Of a stretch of DNA of 64,000 bases, positions 28,354-36,922 are shown piece after piece. The first letter of the stretch is position 1. Each line of letters begins with the position of its first letter. A program made the translations under genes and the position numbers. Where the stretch lies: assembly GCF_006516965.1 (NCBI RefSeq), contig NZ_VHLH01000007.1, positions 89,319 to 153,318 of the forward strand, given 5' to 3'. Below the pieces are notes generated by a model, which was not told the origin of the DNA, did not search any database, and saw nothing but the letters and a program-made list of their open reading frames with translations. Source of the stretch: Pararhizobium mangrovi. GTDB taxonomy: Bacteria > Pseudomonadota > Alphaproteobacteria > Rhizobiales > Rhizobiaceae.

Positions 28354-30528
28354 GTGAGCGAGGTTTTCGACACACTGGCGCATCCGGTTCGAAAGTGGAT
28401 CCGGAACCAAGGCTGGCGCGAGCTGCGCGCCATACAGGCAAACGCGATCCGATCGATCTACGGGCGCGACGGCGATCTGATCGTCGCTGCGTCCACGGCT
28501 GGTGGCAAGACCGAGGCCGCGTTCCTTCCGCTGCTTTCGCAGGTCATCGACGATCCGAGCGACGAAGGCGGTTTCGACCTTCTCTATATCGGCCCGCTCA
28601 AGGCGTTGATCACGGATCAGGCGAACCGGCTCGACGACATCTGCAGGGAGGCGGAGCTACCGGTCGTTCCGTGGCACGGCGACGTATCGCAATCGATCAA
28701 GGCTCGCGCGCTGAAGCGGCCTCGCGGCGTTCTTATGATTACGCCGGAATCGCTCGAAGCGCTGTTCATTCGGCGCGGACTGGAGATACCGCGTCTCTTC
28801 GGTGCGACCCGGGCCGTCGTCATCGACGAACTCCACACCGTGCTCGACAGCGAACGCGGTGTGCAACTCGCTTCGCTTCTCAACCGGCTGGAACTTACGG
28901 TCGAACGGCGGATCCGTCGGGTCGGGCTTTCCGCAACGCTTGGGGACATGGATCTGGCGCGTGCATATCTCCGATCGGAGGATGCCGCTGATGTCGACCT
29001 GATCGAGGCCGAAAGCAGCGAGGCGGAATTGCGGCTGCAGCTTCGCGGCTACCTTGCAGGCGGAAAGGGTGACGATGCGCCACCGGCGACCGATGCCGTC
29101 GCTTCTCACCTTTTTGCGCATCTTCGAGGCAGCGACAATCTTGTCTTCGCCGGCGCACGCGCATCCGTGGAAGTTTATGCGGATCGGCTTCGTGCCCTCT
29201 GTGAGCGGGAAAACCTGCCACAGGAATTCTATCCGCATCACGCCAGCCTGTCGCGCGACCATCGCGACTTCGTGGAACGCCGGCTCAAGGATGACGGCAA
29301 GCCGACGACCGCCGTGTGCACCTCTACCCTAGAGCTCGGCATCGATATCGGGGATGTCGTTTGCGTCGCACAGATCGGCGCGCCGTTCAGTGTCGCCGCA
29401 CTGAGGCAGCGGCTCGGCCGCTCCGGTCGGCGGCCTGGCCAGCCGGCAATCCTGCGCCAATATGCGGTCGAGTCGCGACTGACGGCCGAAAGCAACTTTG
29501 CGGATCGTCTACGGCTCGGGCTGGTCCGTGCGGTGGCGATGATCGAGCTCTTGCTCGAAGGATGGTGCGAACCGCCGAAGCCGCAGGCACTTCACCTCTC
29601 GACGCTCACGCATCAGATCCTTTCCGTCATCGCCGAACGCGGTGGCGCCTCCGCAAGCCATCTCTACCGTGTGTTATGCCGCACCGGTCCGTTCCGCATG
29701 GTCACCAAGGCGATCTTTGCGGATCTTCTCCGCGTGCTTGGCAATGCCGATGTCGGCTTGATCGAACAGAGCGGAAGCGGACTTCTTCTGCTCGGACCGA
29801 CTGGCGAGAGGCTCGTCGAGCACTACGGCTTCTACGCGGTCTTCAACACGCCCGAGGAATACCGGCTCATCGCCGGCGGCAACGATCTTGGCACCGTTCC
29901 GGTCGACAACGTTCTGTCGCCCGGCATGATGCTGATCTTTTCCGGCCGGCGCTGGCTCGTCCTCGAGATCCACGAGCGGGAGAAAGTCATCATGGTCGCC
30001 CCTTCCGAAGCGGGTACGCCGCCGACCTTCCGCGGCACACCGGGCGATATCCACGATACGGTCGTCGAGCGGATGTTCGAGCTTCTCAAAGGTGATGCGA
30101 AGCCCGTCTACATGGATTCCTTGGCTCTTGAAATGCTGGACGAAGCACGAGCGAACTATGCGCGCATCGGCTTTCGCAAGGATCGCATCGTCTCGACCGG
30201 TGAGCGCTCGACCATCCTCGCCACCCGTGCCGGTACCGTGAAGACGACCACGCTGGCGCTCGCGCTTCGATCCTTCGGCCACAAGGTGGAGCCGCACGAC
30301 GGCTTTCTGACGATCAACGAGAACGATGATGGTCCGGTTGTCACCGAGGCGCTGGCACGCCTTGCCGGCGAAGAGGAAAGGGAGGTTTTCGGCGACGGGG
30401 CAAACCTGATCTTCGAGAAGTTCCACCCCTATCTGTCGCGCGAACTGTTGGTGAAGGACGCGCTGTCGTCGAGGGTCGATCTTCCCGCTTTGCCGAAGCT
30501 CTGCGCATCGTTGCTATCCAGCGAATAG
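28354..30528 (+). CDS. DEAD/DEAH-box helicase, Lhr/BrxHI-like
   Basis: Superfamily 2 helicase of 724 residues from a GTG start. Motif I ASTAGGKT (46-53), motif Ib region MITPES, motif II DELH (158-161), motif III SAT (193-195), motif V ELGIDIGD and motif VI RLGRSGRRPGQ are all intact. A C-terminal extension of about 330 residues includes Lhr-type segments (DNVLSPGMMLIFSGRRWLVLEI). ATP-driven 3'-5' translocation on DNA is expected from Lhr relatives. It is last in the three-gene operon and is followed by a hairpin at 30549-30594. BrxHI-type helicases pair with BrxD-type ATPases, which supports a joint function here. Confidence 0.93.
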   Translation: MSEVFDTLAHPVRKWIRNQGWRELRAIQANAIRSIYGRDGDLIVAASTAGGKTEAAFLPLLSQVIDDPSDEGGFDLLYIGPLKALITDQANRLDDICREAELPVVPWHGDVSQSIKARALKRPRGVLMITPESLEALFIRRGLEIPRLFGATRAVVIDELHTVLDSERGVQLASLLNRLELTVERRIRRVGLSATLGDMDLARAYLRSEDAADVDLIEAESSEAELRLQLRGYLAGGKGDDAPPATDAVASHLFAHLRGSDNLVFAGARASVEVYADRLRALCERENLPQEFYPHHASLSRDHRDFVERRLKDDGKPTTAVCTSTLELGIDIGDVVCVAQIGAPFSVAALRQRLGRSGRRPGQPAILRQYAVESRLTAESNFADRLRLGLVRAVAMIELLLEGWCEPPKPQALHLSTLTHQILSVIAERGGASASHLYRVLCRTGPFRMVTKAIFADLLRVLGNADVGLIEQSGSGLLLLGPTGERLVEHYGFYAVFNTPEEYRLIAGGNDLGTVPVDNVLSPGMMLIFSGRRWLVLEIHEREKVIMVAPSEAGTPPTFRGTPGDIHDTVVERMFELLKGDAKPVYMDSLALEMLDEARANYARIGFRKDRIVSTGERSTILATRAGTVKTTTLALALRSFGHKVEPHDGFLTINENDDGPVVTEALARLAGEEEREVFGDGANLIFEKFHPYLSRELLVKDALSSRVDLPALPKLCASLLSSE

Positions 30529-30887
30529 GGGCCCGAGCTCGCATGTCGCGTCCCCGAAATCATCCCGCGGAATGCCTGTCTGGCGTCGGGGACGTTTAGT
30601 CGTCCGTCATCGGCAGTGTGCCGACGAAGCGGACTGCACGAAAACGGTGTATCGAATGCGGCTGGTGCGGTCGTCCTCGTAATGAGCAAGGTCGATTCCT
30701 CCGTCCGCCTTTTGGATAGTCTGAACGGCCCGCGCCTTGATCGGGGCGCACGCGACGATGGCGACGCAGATGAACGCCTTCTTAACTGCGTTACCTTTTC
30801 CGATGGAACATAGGGGCGACCCTACTAAGGGTTGTGTTAAGCTGCGGGAGCTAGATTGCTTTCGAGTTTTCGAAAATATCCGTTCGG
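30529..30887. other. Gene-poor stretch after the TerB operon
   Basis: Holds the hairpin at 30549-30594 and the leader of the diguanylate cyclase gene. No protein-coding gene is supported. The last 70 bases (30820-30887) are AT-richer and probably contain the promoter of the next gene. Confidence 0.5.
30549..30594 (+). terminator. Hairpin terminator candidate of the TerB operon
   Basis: CGTCCCCGA at 30549-30557 pairs perfectly with TCGGGGACG at 30586-30594. The loop is 28 bases and the stem is followed by TTTAG, a weak T-tract. It is 20 bp after the helicase stop. Confidence 0.5.
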
Positions 30888-32120
30888 ATGATCCAGATGG
30901 CTTTGCGTTCCGGTCATGGTCGCCTTTTAGGCAGGGTAAGGATTCCAGAAGCCCTGCGTGACGACTATGCGGCCTTCGTCCTGAAGCGGCAGGAGCGCAC
31001 CACGTTGCCGGCGCTCATGGTCGGCACGGCGATCATGGTCGGCCTGTTCGCGCTCGACTGCTGGATCGTGCCCGACGTGCTCGGCATGGCGGCTGCCATT
31101 CGTTTCGGTATCGGCCTGCCTATTGCCGCAGCCTTCTACATCTATCTCTATTCGGGCGGCCGCCCACTGTGGATGCACTATGCGATCGGCGGTAGCACGG
31201 CACTCCTTTTCGGCACGCTTGCCTGCGTGCTCGTCGTCAACTCCTATGCGCCACTCGCGCCAATGTACCTGACGGCGAACAACGTCACCGTCATGTTCGT
31301 CGTCATCATTCTCGGGTTTCCGCCACCCTTCGCAGCCGCCATGGCGTTGGCGATCATCGTCGTGCAGGCTGGCGTCCTGTCGATGTCGCACGCCGCTTCC
31401 GTAACGCTCCTCGTTCTGATGACGGGCATCTCGCTGGCAATCGCGGCGGCCGGACTTTACGGCAATCTGTGCATGGACCGCGATCGGCGCCTTCAATTCC
31501 TCAGCAAGCATCGGGATCGCCAGCAGCTCCGCGCTCTCGCGTCGCAGAACGTGCTGCTCGAACGTCTGTCGGCTCTCGATCCGCTGACCAGCCTGTCGAA
31601 CCGGCGCGGTTTCGATGCGGTCATGGCCTCGGCGATCGCCGATGCGCGAGCCGAGCCCGCGACGACTGCGGTAGCGCTCGCCATGGTCGATATCGACCAT
31701 TTCAAGCTCTTCAACGATGCGCGGGGCCATGTTGCCGGCGATGCGGCGCTTCGTGCCGTCGCGGAAGCGCTATCCGGCGCCGTCGGCGAGCACGACCTCG
31801 TCGCACGCTACGGCGGCGAAGAATTCGCCGTGGTCATGCCGGTGACGGAGCCGCTTCTTCTCGAGATGGTGGCGGCACGTCTTCGCGCAGCCGTCGACCG
31901 TCTGTATCTCGACCATCCATCGAGCCCGACGGCGAGGAACATCACCGTATCGATCGGCATCGCCTACGCCGATCGCACGAGCCTGCCGGGTTTGACGCCA
32001 CAGGTCCTGACCGAGGCGGCCGACGTCGCGCTCTACAGCGCCAAGAACGCCGGACGCAACCGTTTCGTTATCCGCGCATGCGGGACGGACCTCGAGCCGC
32101 TTGCCGTCAACGCACGCTGA
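30888..32120 (+). CDS. Membrane GGDEF diguanylate cyclase
   Basis: Protein of 410 residues: about six transmembrane helices between 40 and 190, then a GGDEF domain. Active-site motif is GGEEF at 309-313, with metal-binding Asp in VDIDHFK (268) and the DPLTSLSNRRGFD entry. It should make cyclic di-GMP from two GTP. The inhibitory I-site RxxD, expected at 300-303, reads GEHD, so product feedback at that site is probably lost. No EAL domain or partner is nearby. The ATG at 30888 is used; an ATG at 30897 is also possible. The membrane part may sense a small ligand. Confidence 0.93.
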   Translation: MIQMALRSGHGRLLGRVRIPEALRDDYAAFVLKRQERTTLPALMVGTAIMVGLFALDCWIVPDVLGMAAAIRFGIGLPIAAAFYIYLYSGGRPLWMHYAIGGSTALLFGTLACVLVVNSYAPLAPMYLTANNVTVMFVVIILGFPPPFAAAMALAIIVVQAGVLSMSHAASVTLLVLMTGISLAIAAAGLYGNLCMDRDRRLQFLSKHRDRQQLRALASQNVLLERLSALDPLTSLSNRRGFDAVMASAIADARAEPATTAVALAMVDIDHFKLFNDARGHVAGDAALRAVAEALSGAVGEHDLVARYGGEEFAVVMPVTEPLLLEMVAARLRAAVDRLYLDHPSSPTARNITVSIGIAYADRTSLPGLTPQVLTEAADVALYSAKNAGRNRFVIRACGTDLEPLAVNAR

Positions 32121-32335
32121 GATCGGTATTCCCTGCGGGAGAGGGCCGGTGACTTCGGCTGTCGACTTCGAGGGGTCGTTGCCGACGAACCATCAACGAC
32201 TGACCACGTGGACGGCGGTTGGGCGCGAGCGGGGACCCCGACCCGCAGCACCCCCCGCTTCATTCCGGATGTGGATCCAGCGTCCATGGTGCCGTTGCGC
32301 CGTGCGTGAAGCGACAGCTTTTCCGTTGGAGCGCT

Positions 32336-34012
32336 TCAGGCCGTGTTTCGCAACCGGGTCGTCGAGAGAGCGCCTTCGCGTTCGAGAAACGGATAGGCGA
32401 TCGTCGCGAGCAGCGAATTGATCTGCTTGAGATCGCGGATCGTGTCGAGATGGATCGTGCTCGTCTCGAGGCTGCGCTCGGTGCCGCGACGCAGGCGGTC
32501 GAAATGCCGGTTGCTCGTCTCCCGTTCCACCGCGCGCAGATGGTCCTTCTCCATCACGAGCTGGCGGGCCGTCTCCGCGTCGCCCGTGACGAGGAGGTTG
32601 AAGGCCATGCGTGCGTTGGCGGCGACGGCGGCATGGAAGTCGGAGAGTTCGCGCCAGCCCTCTTCGGTGAAGTCGACGCCGCGATCGAGCTTCTTCTGCA
32701 CGTGCGCGAGCATGTTGCGGGTCACGATGTCGCCGACATGCTCGAGCTTGACGCAGGCGCCGAGGAGATCTTGGCATGTGCGGGCCTCGTCGTCGGTCAT
32801 GCGCTTTTCGGTGATGCGCGCGAGATAAAGCTTGATCGCCGCGTGTCGCCGGTCGAGATCGTCGTCGAGATCGGCGAGCTGGTCGATCTCGCTCTGGTCG
32901 GCGTGTTCGTAGAGGCGAATGATGCGTTCGATCATGACCTCGACAGTCTCGCACATGCGCACCGCCTCCCGCGTGGCGTTGGCAAGCGCCTGGCTCGGCT
33001 GATCGAGCGCGCCCGCGTTTAGCGCGCTCGATTCCTCGATCGGTGGCGGACCGACTTTCCCCTCCTCCTGTTGCGATCCCTGCATGGCGACGATCGCCTC
33101 GCTGGCGCGCAGGATCAGCCGCGAAAGCGGGAGGCCGACGATCAGGACGAGAACGTTGAAGAGAATATGCGCATGGATGATCTGTCCGCTGGTCGTGGTG
33201 CCGAGCAGCGCGATCGACGGATCGGCGAGAAGATAGACGAGGAGTACGAGGATCGAGCCGAGCCCACGCACCAGCAGATTGGCCACGGGCACCACCCGGA
33301 ACGCCGGCGGAGAGGCGCGGGTGAGGATCGGCGCGATGAACGACGAGCCGAGATTGACGCCGAGCACCATGACCACGCCGAGATCGGGCGAGATCACGCC
33401 GCGGGAGGCGAGCGCCACCAGAATCAGCACCGCCGCGATCGAAGAGTGAAAGAGGTAGGTGACGACGGCGGCCAGCAGGAACGCGGTAACGGGATCGCCG
33501 GAGAGATAGCCGATCACGAGCGGCAGGACAGAGCTGTTGCGCAGAGGCAGCGAAGCCTCGCCCATCATGCGCAGGGAAAGGACCAGCAGGCCGATGCCGA
33601 TCAGGATACGCCCCATCTGACGCCAGCGCCGGCGCTCCGTTGCTAGGAAGGTCGTCGTGCCGACAAGCAGACATATCGGAACGAGCAGGGTGAGATTGAG
33701 GCTGAGGAGACGCACGAGCAGGGCCGAGCCGACTTCCGCCCCGCGAACCGCCATGATGCCGGACAAGCCGGTGACGATGCCCGTACCGCTGAAGGAGCCG
33801 ACGAGAAGGGTTACGGCCGTCGAACTTTGAAGCGCGACGGCCAGCGCCAGGCCTGTCAGCGTCGCGAGCAGCGGATTGTCCATCGCGCCGCGCAGGTTTC
33901 GGCGCAACGCCGTACCGTAGGCACGCTCGACGCCGGTCCGCACCATACGCGTAGCGTAAAGGAGGAGCGCGACGGCACCTGCCATATGAAGGAGAAGGAC
34001 GGATCCGGTCAT
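32336..34012 (-). CDS. Na/Pi-cotransporter family protein with PhoU-like domain
   Basis: Membrane protein of 558 residues. The N-terminal half carries two inverted Na/Pi cotransport repeats (LAVALQSSTAVTLLVGS and VTYLFHSSIAAVLILVA, both with the QSS/HSS motif) in 8-9 hydrophobic helices. Residues about 345-550 are a helical PhoU-like regulatory region. The family imports or exports phosphate with sodium (NptA/YjbB-like). It is a single gene converging on the cyclase; no regulatory signal is evident. Confidence 0.92.
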   Translation of the reverse strand: MTGSVLLLHMAGAVALLLYATRMVRTGVERAYGTALRRNLRGAMDNPLLATLTGLALAVALQSSTAVTLLVGSFSGTGIVTGLSGIMAVRGAEVGSALLVRLLSLNLTLLVPICLLVGTTTFLATERRRWRQMGRILIGIGLLVLSLRMMGEASLPLRNSSVLPLVIGYLSGDPVTAFLLAAVVTYLFHSSIAAVLILVALASRGVISPDLGVVMVLGVNLGSSFIAPILTRASPPAFRVVPVANLLVRGLGSILVLLVYLLADPSIALLGTTTSGQIIHAHILFNVLVLIVGLPLSRLILRASEAIVAMQGSQQEEGKVGPPPIEESSALNAGALDQPSQALANATREAVRMCETVEVMIERIIRLYEHADQSEIDQLADLDDDLDRRHAAIKLYLARITEKRMTDDEARTCQDLLGACVKLEHVGDIVTRNMLAHVQKKLDRGVDFTEEGWRELSDFHAAVAANARMAFNLLVTGDAETARQLVMEKDHLRAVERETSNRHFDRLRRGTERSLETSTIHLDTIRDLKQINSLLATIAYPFLEREGALSTTRLRNTA

Positions 34013-34450
34013 GGAAGAAGGCCGTTCTTTGCTTTGCGCATCCAGGTTCGGTTTGCCCTCGGGGAGACAGACCCATGTGTATGATTCATATCGGCCAATT
34101 CCGTAAATCGTTCGCTCGGTCCGCGAACGATCTCAACGTATGGCGTGCACCTTTGTATGGCAGTTGATGGCGGATCGAAACATGCGATGGTGGCGCATGC
34201 GCGTGGAGTTCGTCCTGTCCGGATCCCTCGATCGACATTACCCGCAGTGGGTCGATCCTTTCGCTGCCGAACGCGCTGTTCAAAGGGTCGTCACGGTCAC
34301 CATCGTATCGAACGACCGTGCCGTCGTTCTACCTGACCCCGGCTCCTCGAAAAGCGTGATGGTGCACGGACGGGAAAGCCGGCGTCGTTCCCATCCGGTA
34401 TCACCATCGTTGCGCGATGAAGACGGACCAGCCGAAGGGTATGCTACTGC
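34013..34450. other. Gene-poor stretch between phosphate transporter and phosphatase genes
   Basis: 438 bases in which I see no reliable gene, repeat or RNA. A rightward frame at 34140-34484 lacks a ribosome site and runs antisense into the phosphatase gene, so it is not called. The promoter for the leftward transporter gene is probably near 34020-34140. Confidence 0.5.
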
Positions 34451-35266
34451 TCATCGTCGAAGCACTGCAATCGCTTCTTCGTGAAGCTGTGGCGTTGCCG
34501 CGGCGACGACCTGTCCCGTCGAGCCGAAGGTCAGCGGTTCGCCCGCCCAGTCGCTTACGACGCCGTTGGCAGCTTCGATGATCGGGATCAGCGCCATGTA
34601 ATCGAACGGCATGAGGCGCGACTCGACCACCAGATCGATGTAGCCGGACGCAAGCAGGCCGTAGGCGTAACAATCCCCACCGAAACGAGGGGTTGCCGCG
34701 CTCTGCATGATGCGGGTGACCACTTCGCGTTCCCGGTCGTCGAAATAGAGAGGAGAGGTCGTATAGAAGCGGGCGTCGGCAAGGGCCCGGCAGCGGCTCG
34801 TCCGGCAGATTTCACGTCGGCCGGTCCTGGTGACGAATTCCCCGGGCTGACCCGAGTTCGCTATCCAGCGTTCGCCGAGAACCGGCATTTCGATCACGCC
34901 GAGTTCGGGCCGTCCCCGATGCGTCAGCGATATCAGCGTCCCCCATATCGGCCAACCCGTCACGAAGCTCCGCGTTCCGTCGATCGGATCGACCACCCAC
35001 ACATATTCTGCGTCGAGGCGCTCCTGGCCGTGTTCTTCCCCGAAGATTCCGTGATCGGGAAATGCTTCCGCGATCCGGCGCCGCATCAATGCCTCGATCT
35101 CCCGGTCCGCCTCGGTGACCGGGCTCAGGTCTTCCTTGGTAGCGATGTCGATCGGTTTGCGGAACCACTTCGAGCCGAGCGCCGCCGCCTCGTCGGCAAG
35201 CGTCTCGGCGAACCGCAAAAACGTCCGGTCCGTCATTGGCTCGTCTTCCCCGTCGGACAACGTCAT
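34451..35266 (-). CDS. Inositol-monophosphatase-family phosphatase (HisN-like)
   Basis: Mg-dependent phosphomonoesterase of 271 residues. Metal ligands are visible in GEEHG (76-80), the signature DPIDGT (93-98) and the C-terminal FDYMALIPIIEAANG. The pattern is that of HisN-type histidinol-phosphatases, but his genes are absent here and the gene is last in a long catabolic set. It is more likely to remove phosphate from a phosphoalcohol. The ATG at 35266 has AAGGA eight bases upstream; an ATG at 35236 is weaker. It is 64 bp after the sulfatase-type gene. Confidence 0.88.
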   Translation of the reverse strand: MTLSDGEDEPMTDRTFLRFAETLADEAAALGSKWFRKPIDIATKEDLSPVTEADREIEALMRRRIAEAFPDHGIFGEEHGQERLDAEYVWVVDPIDGTRSFVTGWPIWGTLISLTHRGRPELGVIEMPVLGERWIANSGQPGEFVTRTGRREICRTSRCRALADARFYTTSPLYFDDREREVVTRIMQSAATPRFGGDCYAYGLLASGYIDLVVESRLMPFDYMALIPIIEAANGVVSDWAGEPLTFGSTGQVVAAATPQLHEEAIAVLRR

Positions 35267-35330
35267 ACCGTCAATCCTTCCCGCGTTCGAAAATGATCCA
35301 GAGCATTCGACGGTGCGCGCAGACCGGACG

Positions 35331-36848
35331 TCATATTGCGGACATGCCGAGCGTGCTGTCGGCAAACGTCATCCGATGATCGATCATCTTCCGCGACAGA
35401 CGCTGAAGCTCCGGTGCGAAAGCCGGATCTCCGGCGAGATCCCGGAGTTCGTCCGGGTCGTTTTCGAGGTCGAAAAGCAGCGGAGGCAGGCCACCGTTGA
35501 AGTGTACATACTTGAACCGGTTCTCGCGAAGGACGGCGAGATTGCTGTTTGCGTCTGCGACGTTCAGGGAGCGCTGTAACGTGTTGAGATGGCCGGCCGA
35601 ACCGTAGTCCAGTTCGAAGAAGACGTAGTCACGCTTCGCCTTCGATTCCTCGCCGCGCAACTGCGGCAACAACGACCGCCCATTGAACGCAGGCGGCGGG
35701 GCGAGCCCCAACCAGTCGAGAATCGTCGGTGCGATGTCCACCGCCTCGCTCATGATGTCGAGGGCGGTGTCGTGGGAGCCAGGCAGCAGCGGATCGCGCA
35801 CGAGCAGCGGCACGCGGAAAGCGGCATCGTAGAAGGACACCTTGCCCCAGGAATGGTGATCGCCGAGCATTTCGCCATGGTCCGCCGTGACGATGATCAG
35901 CGTTTCGTCGAACTGGCCGGTTGCCTTGAGGTGGTCCACGATGCGTCCGATATGGTGGTCGACCTCGTTGGCGAGCCCCAGATAGACGGCGCGTATGGCC
36001 TGGATCGCGCTCGCATCGTCGTCGTCGATCCGACCGTCGAAACCGCGCACCGTATCGCCGACCCGCGTGACCCCGAGGAGTGCTTCGGTAAAGGGATGTA
36101 CGGCTCGCTCGTCGGTACGGCTGGAATGACTGACGGGAGGCGAGACCTCGGCAGGGTCGTACAAGGTATTGTAGGGGGCCGGGGCGACGAACGGCGGGTG
36201 AGGACGAATGAAGGTCACGTGCGCGAGCCAGTTGCGGTCCTCGCGAACCGAAAGCGCCTCGATCGTGCGGTCGGCGAGGAACGCAGTGTCGCTGTCGGCG
36301 GCGGTGTAGACGGCCGGGTCGGTTATGGAAGGCGCTCGAGCCGGATCGGCGGCGACCGGTCGGAAAATGTCGTCGGGATCGGAAGGCAGCGCGTAGCCTT
36401 TCCGTTTCAGGTCCGCCCGCCACGGGAGGCTTTCGCCGAATCGCATCTCGACGACTTCGTTGAAGCCCGGCAGAACGTTCTCATAGCTTTCGAGATCCGG
36501 ATCCGCTGGCGGCAGGGTACGCGGATCGCGGGTGGTATCGGTATATCCGAAAAGCAGGGGTTCGTATCCAGCCTTGCGGATTTCCAGCGCGACGTTCGTA
36601 TGATGGGCGGACAACGGGCTGCCGTTGCGCACGGATCGATGGTTCATGGCATAGAGCCCGGTCAGCAGGCAGGCCCTTGCCGGTCCGCACGGATTGGCAT
36701 TGGAAAAATGCCTGCGGAATACGGCACTTTGCCCCATCAGCTCGGCAAGGCGCGGCATGACCGGACCGCCGAAAAGTCCGCCGAAGACACATTCGGCCCT
36801 GAGCTGGTCGAGGACGATGAAGAGTACCTTCTTGCGTGGCGATGTCAT
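35331..36848 (-). CDS. Sulfatase-superfamily hydrolase (sulfatase or phosphonate/phosphodiester hydrolase)
   Basis: Alkaline-phosphatase superfamily enzyme of 505 residues. Metal site residues appear in FIVLDQLRAE and TADHGEMLGDHHSWGK. The motif CGPAR (Cys54-Arg58) fits the C-x-P-x-R site for conversion of Cys to formylglycine. Residues after the motif (ACLLTG) are typical. There is no signal peptide, so it acts in the cytoplasm. Relatives include choline sulfatases and rhizobial phosphonate monoester/phosphodiester hydrolases of about 510 residues. With the neighbouring phosphatase and amino-alcohol type genes, a phosphodiester or sulfate ester is a plausible substrate. It is 74 bp after the transporter ATPase. 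Confidence 0.9.
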   Translation of the reverse strand: MTSPRKKVLFIVLDQLRAECVFGGLFGGPVMPRLAELMGQSAVFRRHFSNANPCGPARACLLTGLYAMNHRSVRNGSPLSAHHTNVALEIRKAGYEPLLFGYTDTTRDPRTLPPADPDLESYENVLPGFNEVVEMRFGESLPWRADLKRKGYALPSDPDDIFRPVAADPARAPSITDPAVYTAADSDTAFLADRTIEALSVREDRNWLAHVTFIRPHPPFVAPAPYNTLYDPAEVSPPVSHSSRTDERAVHPFTEALLGVTRVGDTVRGFDGRIDDDDASAIQAIRAVYLGLANEVDHHIGRIVDHLKATGQFDETLIIVTADHGEMLGDHHSWGKVSFYDAAFRVPLLVRDPLLPGSHDTALDIMSEAVDIAPTILDWLGLAPPPAFNGRSLLPQLRGEESKAKRDYVFFELDYGSAGHLNTLQRSLNVADANSNLAVLRENRFKYVHFNGGLPPLLFDLENDPDELRDLAGDPAFAPELQRLSRKMIDHRMTFADSTLGMSAI

Positions 36849-36922
36849 CGGATCTTTTCAATGGCAGGTTTCGAGGAGGCGAGGGCGCCGGGCAGTCGGG
36901 CGGGGCCCGGGACGGTCCGATC

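Noticed and set aside
24366..30528. A complete BREX locus
   Set aside because: BrxD- and BrxHI-like proteins are present, but no brxA, brxB, brxC, pglX, pglZ or brxL gene lies in the window.
34140..34484. Rightward small gene of 114 codons
   Set aside because: No ribosome site, no recognisable domain, and it overlaps the 3' end of the phosphatase gene antisense.
34451..35266. Histidine biosynthesis hisN
   Set aside because: Sequence is HisN-like but it ends a catabolic operon with no his genes; kept as a general IMPase-family phosphatase.
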